Origin: Gallionella sp.
GTDB taxonomy: Bacteria > Pseudomonadota > Gammaproteobacteria > Burkholderiales > Gallionellaceae
NCBI GenBank assembly: GCA_030690245.1
Contig: JAUYGW010000235.1
Coordinates: forward strand, 1-12,001
Length of the DNA: 12,001 nt
Reading direction: 5' to 3'
The notes beneath the pieces were generated by a model. The model saw nothing but the letters and a program-made list of their open reading frames with translations. It ran no database searches and had not been told where the DNA came from. Shown here piece after piece: positions 7,632 to 12,001 of the stretch. The position numbers and the translations under genes were made by a program. Every line of letters begins with the position of its first letter. Within the stretch, counting starts at the first letter, position 1.

Positions 7632-7686
7632 AATAAATGCCGCTAAAGTCATGCAAGTTTTTGGGGCGGATTGACTCGAGTCCGGG

Positions 7687-8238
7687 TTATATTTTGGACG
7701 CTTCCGGCAGGTGGTTCAGATAATTGTTTTTCAGCTGGATGTAATGCTCGGCCGAGTATCTCAGGTGGGCGATTTCCTCGGGGGTCAGCGCACGGACGGC
7801 CTTTGCGGGGCGGCCCACATACAGCATCCCGCTTTCCAGCACCTTGCCCGGCGAAACCAGGCTGCCTGCGCCGATCATCACATGGTCGGGAATGACGGCA
7901 TCGTCCAGGATGATAGTCCCCATCCCGATCAGGCACTCGTTGCCGATCGTGCAGCCGTGAAGAACGACGGAGTGCCCGACAGTCACATAGTCGCCGATCA
8001 GCAGAGGCGACCCGTCGGGCTTGGCCGGCGTCTTGTGGGAGACATGCCCCATGGTGAGATCCTGCACGTTGCTGCCCCGTCCGATCACGATGCGGTTCAC
8101 GTCACCCCGCAGAACCGCGTTGCACCAGATCGAGCTGTCGTCGCCGATGGTTACATCCCCGATGATCTGGCCGGAGGCATGGACATAGACGCGCGCGCCG
8201 AGAGTCGGCGTGGTGTCGAGATAAGCGGCTAGAGGCAT
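7687..8238 (-). CDS. Gamma-class carbonic anhydrase-like left-handed beta-helix protein
   Basis: A 183-residue hexapeptide-repeat protein of the gamma-carbonic anhydrase/YrdA/PaaY family. Repeats of the form [LIV]-G-x4 run through about residues 20-130 (IIGDVTIGDDS, VIGRGSNVQD, LIGDYVTVGHS, TIGNECLIGMG, MIGAGSLV), followed by a C-terminal helix. The three predicted zinc histidines are H65 (after NVQD), H89 (VGHS) and H94 (LHG); R44 and D46 of RGD and Q59 match conserved positions. The protein should be a cytosolic trimer. Whether it hydrates CO2 is uncertain, since many members have little or no measured activity; supplying CO2/HCO3- for the adjacent 2-oxoacid oxidoreductase is attractive but only inferred. 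GGAG stands five bases before the ATG. The kor promoter region follows directly, so it is likely a separate transcript. Confidence 0.92.
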   Translation of the reverse strand: MPLAAYLDTTPTLGARVYVHASGQIIGDVTIGDDSSIWCNAVLRGDVNRIVIGRGSNVQDLTMGHVSHKTPAKPDGSPLLIGDYVTVGHSVVLHGCTIGNECLIGMGTIILDDAVIPDHVMIGAGSLVSPGKVLESGMLYVGRPAKAVRALTPEEIAHLRYSAEHYIQLKNNYLNHLPEASKI

Positions 8239-8291
8239 GAGGACTCCATAAGTGAATGTTGCATTTTTAGCATATGTGGCGAATATTTTAA

Positions 8292-8308
8292 CCCAGATTA
8301 TTCATTGG
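8292..8308 (+). repeat. 17-bp near-repeat, copy 1 (downstream of the amidase)
   Basis: CCCAGATTATTCATTGG lies 90 bp past the 3' end of the amidase gene. It matches 15 of 17 bases of the copy at 9577-9593 in the same orientation, so the two flank the amidase as a direct pair. Confidence 0.55.
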
Positions 8309-8322
8309 ATCATTTGTGCTTT

Positions 8323-8366
8323 GTAGGAGCACGCCATGCGTGCGAATCGCGGCTATGAACCGCTCC
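8323..8366 (+). repeat. GTAG-headed REP element
   Basis: GTAG (8323-8326) is followed by a perfect 6-bp stem with 3-base loop, GCACGC-CAT-GCGTGC (8329-8343). A second short stem, GCGG (8349-8352) with CCGC (8360-8363), follows, and GGAGC (8326-8330) is complementary to GCTCC (8362-8366). A GTAG head plus a small hairpin is the standard form of bacterial REP sequences spread by RAYT transposases. It sits in the 159-bp gap between the amidase and the carbonic anhydrase and could affect readthrough. Confidence 0.7.
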
Positions 8367-8397
8367 AACGGCGTTCTGGCTCTATGGGTTGTTTTGC

Positions 8398-9576
8398 TTA
8401 ACCTTTTCCGAAAACTTGGGCAGCCGCCAGAAGCTGGCCATCCTGACCCCGCGCACCCAGAAAGGATATGCCGATCGGGCAGCCGTCTTGTTCGATCAGC
8501 GGCATCGAGACTTGCGGCAGGCCGGCGACGGCGGCGATGCAGGTATGCCGAATCGTGTTGAGGCGCGATGCCCTGGCTTCGTCTATCGACCGGCCCTTCA
8601 AAGGCGCGATGCCGGGGGCGGTCGGGAAAACAATGATCGTGCCGGGTGAAACAATGCTTTCGATCTGGCCGATCAACTGCTCCCTGAGCAGCCTTTTTTC
8701 CTCCATCTCGCTGCGGGTGACGGAAGCTATCTTTTCCAGCCTGCCGCGTATCTCTGCGCCGAAGGCGTCGAGATTCCGGGAAATCCATGCGCCGTGCGCC
8801 TGGTTCAACTCCCACCACTGGATGTTCCGCAGCGTGTCGATCCAGGTTGAAAAATCGGGCTTGCCCAATTCAGTCTCGATTATCTCAACAGGCAGTTTTG
8901 ACAGGCTGCGGATGAAGGCGTCGTATTTCGATGCGATGCTCGCGTCCTTGGTGTCGAACAGGTCGCGCGCAATCACAAATTTATCGACCTTGAATTCCGG
9001 GATTTCGCTGCCGAGCAGCACGCTGCCCACTCTTGCCAGCATCTCCGGCGTCCGGGCGAACCAGCCAGCCGCATCGAAGCTCGGCGCCATCGGATGCACG
9101 CCTTGCAGCGAAATGGCGCCATGCGTCGGGCGGAAACCGTAGATGCCGCAATATGAAGCCGGGATGCGCATGGAACCGGCCGTGTCGGTGCCCAGTGCAA
9201 AATCCACCAGTCCGCCGGCGACCGCCGCAGCGGAACCGCTGGAAGAGCCGCCCGGAATCCGGTCCGGGCATCTGGAATTTAACGGCGTGCCGTAGTGCGC
9301 ATTTTCGCCGTCGAGGGAAAACGCCATCTCGTCCGAAATGGTCTTGCCGAGCAGCGCAGCGCCTTCATTCAACAGCATCTCGACGGCGGGCGCGGTCGTT
9401 TGCGCCACCGGATGCGTGCCTTTCCAGCGGGGATTCCCGGCGCCGGTGACAAATCCTTTGACATCGTAAAGCTCCTTCACCGCAAAGGTCAGCGCTGAAA
9501 GTTTCCCCTCACGAATCGGGGCGACCGTGATCATTTCGCCGGGCACGAAGGCATTGCAGGTATCGACAGGTTTCAT
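8398..9576 (-). CDS. Amidase-signature family hydrolase, AMI1-like
   Basis: A 392-residue amidase-signature protein. The Ser-cisSer-Lys triad is visible: K34 in FAVKELYDV, S111 in PGGSSSGSAAAVA (108-120) and S135 in GTDTAGSMRIPASYCG (129-144). The surrounding blocks VTGAGNPRW (43-51), GKTISDEMAFS (77-87), GENAHYGTPLN (90-100) and GIYGFRPTHGAIS (144-156) resemble the short amidases of the plant AMI1/Toc64 group, which hydrolyse indole-3-acetamide and related amides, more than GatA. GatA itself would be longer and sit with gatC/gatB, which are absent. The C-terminus (GLPQVSMPL, PIGISFLGARG, DGQLLAAAQVF) is complete. Substrate is unknown. The ATG has only a weak upstream ribosome-binding match, and a 17-bp repeat abuts the start codon. 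It probably forms its own transcript. Confidence 0.9.
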   Translation of the reverse strand: MKPVDTCNAFVPGEMITVAPIREGKLSALTFAVKELYDVKGFVTGAGNPRWKGTHPVAQTTAPAVEMLLNEGAALLGKTISDEMAFSLDGENAHYGTPLNSRCPDRIPGGSSSGSAAAVAGGLVDFALGTDTAGSMRIPASYCGIYGFRPTHGAISLQGVHPMAPSFDAAGWFARTPEMLARVGSVLLGSEIPEFKVDKFVIARDLFDTKDASIASKYDAFIRSLSKLPVEIIETELGKPDFSTWIDTLRNIQWWELNQAHGAWISRNLDAFGAEIRGRLEKIASVTRSEMEEKRLLREQLIGQIESIVSPGTIIVFPTAPGIAPLKGRSIDEARASRLNTIRHTCIAAVAGLPQVSMPLIEQDGCPIGISFLGARGQDGQLLAAAQVFGKG

Positions 9577-9593
9577 CCCAGATTATCCATTAG
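9577..9593 (+). repeat. 17-bp near-repeat, copy 2 (abutting the amidase start codon)
   Basis: CCCAGATTATCCATTAG directly touches the amidase start codon (9574-9576) and repeats, with two mismatches, the sequence at 8292-8308 beyond the gene's other end. Confidence 0.55.
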
Positions 9594-9595
9594 CA

Positions 9596-9723
9596 CTGTC
9601 ATTCCCGTGAAAGCGGGAATCCAGTTGATAAAAAAATTTCCGCGTAGTGGGTCAATTAATGTGGTTGTGTCCGCTTCACGGCGTGTTGTTCTCGCTGGAT
9701 TCCCGCTTTCGCGGGAATGACAG
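9596..9723. repeat. 128-bp element bounded by 29-bp inverted repeats with ATTCCCG palindromes
   Basis: The left end (9596-9624) and the right end (9695-9723) are reverse complements over 29 bases with one mismatch. Each end is itself a palindrome: ATTCCCGTGAAAGCGGGAAT on the left, and ATTCCCG/CGGGAAT around CTTTCG on the right. The 70-bp interior has no ORF. The ATTCCC-N-GGGAAT form is like the neisserial dRS3 repeat and similar dispersed repeats of many proteobacteria. The unit has the shape of a small non-autonomous mobile element or a double hairpin. It fills most of the 185-bp gap between the amidase and the Bro-N gene and could end transcription in both directions. Confidence 0.75.
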
Positions 9724-9761
9724 ATTGTTCAATGCGCCCTCCGTTGATTTTTGCAGGGCAG

Positions 9762-10703
9762 TCACGCTTTAGTGCTTCTCGGTTTTTTTGATCTGGAGGC
9801 TGCTTTTTTCTTGCCGGGCAGGGCAGGGGTATTCTCTTTCAGCGGCAAGGCGGTTGAAGGTGGTGCCAGATAATTATCTTTGCTTACCACCGGCTTGCCG
9901 CTCTTGGCTTCCAGCGCCTTGCGCGCATCGCCTGCGATGGTGCCGCCTTCCCTGGCTGCCTTGCGGTTATCGGCAAAGCCTTGGGCATCCTTGCGCCGCG
10001 CAATTTCCGTGGTGCCCGCCTCGCCCAGCATGGTGAAGATCAATTCCAGATCTGTCATGTGGTCGCGCAGATTGTTGCCGGTCTTGACCTTGTTCAGCCC
10101 CTTGAGGCGGCTGTGCGCACCGGGTGTCACGCCGAAGGTGGCGCGGGCGATTTCAGCGGTGAGGATGGAATATTCATTGCCTTCCTGCACGCAGCGTTCC
10201 TTCCATTCGTCGGTCAATTCGCCGCGAATGGAAATGGAGCGCAACCGCTTCTCGATCCACGCCTGCGGGTAACCCTTGGCCTGATAAAGCTCGCGGGCGC
10301 GGGCGCCGGCCAGCTCCGGGTTTTCGATTTCCTTCACCCGCTCGTAGCCCACTTGCGCCAGCCAGCGCTTGAAGGGCTCCGCCTTGGGTGAGGGGATGGA
10401 CTGGATGATGCGGAACAAGGTTTCCGTATTGGCGCAATCGGTATCCCGCTGTTTTCCGTCAGGCGCGGTAAGTTTCAACCGTACGATTTTTTCGTACGGT
10501 TGCTCGGAACCCGCCTCCTGAGCCAGCTTCCGCTTGAGGTCAGACCAGTAGCGCTTAGGGATAGCCGTTTCGGAAAGAATGCCCACCACGTCGATGATCG
10601 AAAACCACCACTCCTCGTTATGCCAGGTGCGGCGGATCGCCTTCTCCTGAAAGACCACAAGATGATTTTCAGGTTTGTCGGATATCGCGGTTTTTTTGCT
10701 CAT
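9762..10703 (-). CDS. Bro-N domain protein (phage antirepressor-like)
   Basis: A 313-residue protein with an N-terminal Bro-N domain: VVFQEKAIRRTWHNEEWWFSI at about 16-36, DVVGILSETAIPKRYWSDLKRKL (38-60), APDGKQRDTDCANTETLFRIIQSIPSPKAEPFKRWLAQVGYER (80-122). Bro-N is a DNA-binding domain of phage and baculovirus antirepressors that also occurs in chromosomal genes of unknown role. The middle part (about 125-235) is helical and charged, and the tail (about 285-313) is very rich in Lys, Ser and Pro and probably disordered and nucleic-acid binding. GGAGGA (10711-10716) stands well placed before the ATG. A perfect 27-bp palindrome forms codons 68-76 (see separate entry). A broken paralogue lies just upstream on the same strand. 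No other phage genes are in view, so it is likely a stand-alone accessory gene; the target is unknown. Confidence 0.87.
   Translation of the reverse strand: MSKKTAISDKPENHLVVFQEKAIRRTWHNEEWWFSIIDVVGILSETAIPKRYWSDLKRKLAQEAGSEQPYEKIVRLKLTAPDGKQRDTDCANTETLFRIIQSIPSPKAEPFKRWLAQVGYERVKEIENPELAGARARELYQAKGYPQAWIEKRLRSISIRGELTDEWKERCVQEGNEYSILTAEIARATFGVTPGAHSRLKGLNKVKTGNNLRDHMTDLELIFTMLGEAGTTEIARRKDAQGFADNRKAAREGGTIAGDARKALEAKSGKPVVSKDNYLAPPSTALPLKENTPALPGKKKAASRSKKPRSTKA
10476..10502. repeat. 27-bp perfect palindrome inside the intact Bro-N gene
   Basis: Arms CAACCGTACGA (10476-10486) and TCGTACGGTTG (10492-10502) are exact reverse complements around a T5 spacer. In the coding strand the unit is exactly nine codons, from CAA (Gln68) to TTG (Leu76), reading QPYEKIVRL. 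It lies at the same alignment position as the palindrome at 10941-10967 in the paralogous pseudogene. Confidence 0.85.
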
Positions 10704-10777
10704 GGCGTTTTCCTCCCTGGCTCCGTGTTTATCATCTTCCCTCGGTGATGCACACCACGTTCATCGCTATGTAAGGC

Positions 10778-10853
10778 GTAGGGCGGAAAAGCGTAGCGCC
10801 TTCCGCCGTATGTTATTTATTCGGCGGATAACGCCTGCGGCTCATCCGCCTAC
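10778..10853. repeat. Pair of oppositely oriented GTAG REP elements (BIME-like)
   Basis: One unit reads on the plus strand: GTAG (10778-10781), then GGCGGAA pairing with TTCCGCC (10801-10807). The other reads on the minus strand: CTAC (10850-10853), the complement of GTAG, with GGCGGAT (10823-10829) pairing with ATCCGCC (10844-10850). The two are about 15 bp apart with the heads pointing outward, the arrangement of a bacterial interspersed mosaic element. The pair lies between the intact Bro-N gene and the truncated one, and its right end is 13 bp from where homology of the pseudogene to its paralogue stops. Confidence 0.75.
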
Positions 10854-11147
10854 AAGGCTTCGAGGCTGAACCAGCCGCAATAGTGTTTCGGCAGTGGCGA
10901 TATCGGTAAGCCGCTGCTTGCCGTCTTCGGCGGCCATTTTCAACTGGTAACAGTTTGTTACCAGTTGGCTGCCCTCTTTGTCCAACCGGCCTTTCAGCAC
11001 CTTCCAATACTTTCTGGCGGTCTGGTAATCGGACGACTGAGTCAGCACCCGAATAATGTCTATGACCGAAAATAGTCACGTCTCAGTGGCTTCATCATAC
11101 ACGCGGCGGATTTCATGCTCTTCAAAGATGGCTGGCTGGGGTTGCAT
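10842..11147 (-). pseudogene. Broken Bro-N gene: in-frame TGA and truncated 3' end
   Basis: Reading from ATG at 11145-11147 (AGGAA about eight bases upstream), 23 codons (MQPQPAIFEEHEIRRVYDEATET) are followed by TGA at 11076-11078. The same frame then continues as a good Bro-N sequence: LFSVIDIIRVLTQ, TARKYWKVLKGRL, AAEDGKQRLTDIATAETLLRLVQ. In the intact neighbour the TGA position is Trp (EEWWFS versus ET-stop-LFS), so a TGG to TGA change explains it. After LRLVQ (10866) homology ends; the family sequence SIPSPKAEPFK is replaced by PRSLVGG and a stop inside the adjoining REP pair. The gene is thus dead by two lesions; a short product from the internal ATG at 11046-11048 is formally possible. 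It contains the palindrome 10941-10967. Confidence 0.87.
10941..10967. repeat. 27-bp perfect palindrome inside the Bro-N pseudogene
   Basis: Arms CAACTGGTAACA (10941-10952) and TGTTACCAGTTG (10956-10967) are exact reverse complements around GTT. On the coding strand it is exactly nine codons, CAA to TTG, reading QLVTNCYQL. It corresponds to codons 68-76 of the intact paralogue, where a different 27-bp palindrome sits. Confidence 0.85.
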
Positions 11148-11187
11148 GGTCAGGGTTCCTTGTTCGTGAGTGCAGGCCGGGCTATTC

Positions 11188-11214
11188 CAACCGGTGACAA
11201 ATTGTCACCAGTTG
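11188..11214. promoter_or_regulatory. 27-bp near-perfect palindrome upstream of the broken Bro-N gene, possible operator
   Basis: Arms CAACCGGTGACA (11188-11199) and TGTCACCAGTTG (11203-11214) around AAT match as inverted repeat in 11 of 12 positions, and one further C/G pair extends each side (11187, 11215). It is closely related to the palindrome at 10941-10967: one symmetric position changed from A/T to G/C on both arms together, keeping the symmetry. It lies 40 bp upstream of the pseudogene ATG and 48 bp past the Doc-like gene stop. It could be an operator for a Bro-N protein, a transcript-end hairpin, or a scrap of another Bro-N gene. Confidence 0.55.
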
Positions 11215-11262
11215 GCTGTTTTAGATGCAGTCTGTGAAAACAATTCGAGCTGGCCCCTTTGA

Positions 11263-11931
11263 TTATGTCTTTGCAAGGCGTTTCAATGTTGTCATAAAGC
11301 GATGAATTGCCTCTCGCTCACCCGATGCACCAAATTGAAACTCACCGATGGCTACGCCAGATGAAGCCTCGGTCAATTTAAGGCGTTTAAGATATTTTTG
11401 GACTATAGGTCCATCCAATGCTTTTTTGTTTTGGCTAATACGGACACTTAGATTTCCAAATGAAACAATAAATACCCCGCCAGCATCTTTTACCTGAGCA
11501 CCAGCCATTGAACACTTCCTTTTAAAATCAGATACCTTCATTGAACCTACAGTGAATTTGCTATTTTGAGTGTGAGCCTTAATCCACTTTGCTATGTGCT
11601 CAACCGTGAGGTCGTCCGACATGCCATGATTTGGTTTAGGAAATTCGTCTGATGTTACATTTAGAACGAAGTCAAACAAGATGTCGTCGTTCACCTCCAT
11701 GTTAAGAAGCTTGTCATTACGATGCAATAGAGTGAGTAGTGTAACAACAGCTGTCCGCTTGTTGCCATTGTGAAAGGCGTGATTCTTGGTGAGTGAATGA
11801 AAGAGAGCGGCCGCCTTTTGATCCAGCGAGGGGTACTTATCGATCTTACCGAGAGAGGTTAGTGGTCGCGTACACGCAGACTCAAGCATGTTAAGGAACC
11901 TCTGATTAAGTCTCGAACTTTTCACGCTCAT
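11263..11931 (-). CDS. Fic/Doc-family toxin-like protein with extra C-terminal domain
   Basis: A 222-residue protein. The Fic/Doc core motif HAFHNGNKRTA is at 51-61, preceded by MLESACTRPLTSL (15-27) and YPSLDQKAAALFHSLTKN (33-50), as in death-on-curing (Doc) toxins. The second arginine of classical AMPylating Fic proteins is missing, which fits the Doc-like branch (P1 Doc phosphorylates EF-Tu). The core ends near residue 125. Residues about 130-185 (MKVSDFKRKC, GGVFIVSFGN, LSVRISQ, IVQKYLKRLKL) have a predicted helix-strand-strand-strand-helix order reminiscent of HicA or dsRBD folds; that is inference only. The N-terminus is short: H51 corresponds to about residue 66 in P1 Doc, and an in-frame stop lies about 33 bp upstream, so it starts here or has lost its front end. 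No antitoxin is visible; it may lie beyond position 12001. The gene is more AT-rich than its neighbours, a sign of transfer. Confidence 0.82.
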   Translation of the reverse strand: MSVKSSRLNQRFLNMLESACTRPLTSLGKIDKYPSLDQKAAALFHSLTKNHAFHNGNKRTAVVTLLTLLHRNDKLLNMEVNDDILFDFVLNVTSDEFPKPNHGMSDDLTVEHIAKWIKAHTQNSKFTVGSMKVSDFKRKCSMAGAQVKDAGGVFIVSFGNLSVRISQNKKALDGPIVQKYLKRLKLTEASSGVAIGEFQFGASGEREAIHRFMTTLKRLAKT

Positions 11932-12001
11932 GCTGTCAGAAGCTCGGGTTGAACAAACGGATTAAACCGATGAAACAAACGACACTTTCTACGGGCGGCT
12001 T

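Noticed and set aside
6827..7636. A 269-codon open frame on the plus strand opposite korA
   Set aside because: Antisense shadow of the korA gamma-alpha coding sequence; no motifs and no start signal.
7673..7682. GACTCGAGTC palindrome after the carbonic anhydrase gene as a terminator
   Set aside because: A 10-bp palindrome without loop or U-tract cannot form a convincing intrinsic terminator.
11076..11078. In-frame TGA in the Bro-N remnant as a possible selenocysteine or recoded stop
   Set aside because: The aligned residue in the paralogue is Trp, a TGG to TGA change explains it, no selenocysteine-type stem-loop is evident, and the gene is also truncated at its 3' end.
11928..11999. Open frame running from the right edge and ending with a TGA that overlaps the Doc-like ATG (possible antitoxin C-terminus)
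   Set aside because: Only 23 codons are visible, and a second frame is open over most of the same stretch, so openness is expected by chance; nothing in the peptide is recognisable.
1..12001. CRISPR arrays, tRNA or rRNA genes, integrase or complete insertion sequence
   Set aside because: No regularly spaced direct repeats, tRNA-like cloverleaf, rRNA segment or transposase/integrase motif was seen on either strand.

Overview
The window reads as a GC-rich proteobacterial chromosome. The best guess is a chemolithoautotrophic betaproteobacterium of the Nitrosomonadales/Gallionellaceae type. That guess rests on a two-subunit 2-oxoacid:ferredoxin oxidoreductase linked to a soluble fumarate-reductase-like module, a gamma-carbonic anhydrase, and GTAG-headed REP elements; no ribosomal marker is present, so the taxonomy is inference. 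Every confident gene is on the minus strand, so the layout below runs from the right edge to the left.

Right part (about 9600-12001) is accessory DNA. It holds a Fic/Doc-family protein with an extra C-terminal domain (11263-11931, visibly more AT-rich than the rest), a broken Bro-N gene (10842-11147: in-frame TGA at a Trp codon, 3' end replaced by a REP pair), an intact Bro-N protein (9762-10703), and a 128-bp element bounded by inverted repeats (9596-9723). The most striking observation is here. Both Bro-N genes carry a perfect 27-bp inverted repeat at the same place in their coding sequence, exactly nine codons long, starting with CAA and ending with TTG, but with different interiors. A third, near-perfect 27-bp relative of one of them lies 40 bp upstream of the broken Bro-N gene.

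Middle part (7687-9576) holds an AMI1-like amidase with 17-bp near-repeats at both ends, a GTAG REP hairpin, and a gamma-class carbonic anhydrase.

Left-centre (1384-7546) is one tightly packed transcription unit: korA (fused gamma-alpha), korB, an SdhB/FrdB-like iron-sulfur protein, an FrdA/SdhA-like flavoprotein and a NuoF-like NADH-dehydrogenase subunit. Three of the four junctions overlap. The architecture suggests that ferredoxin-linked 2-oxoglutarate chemistry, fumarate/succinate chemistry and NAD(H) are coupled in a soluble system. An extended -10 promoter candidate lies before korA.

Left edge (1-1231) holds Memo (amrB) overlapping AMMECR1 (amrA, cut by the window). These are two of the three AmmeMemoRadiSam partners; the radical SAM member is not in the window. 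A CCACGAAG-type inverted repeat separates this pair from the kor unit and may act as a terminator.
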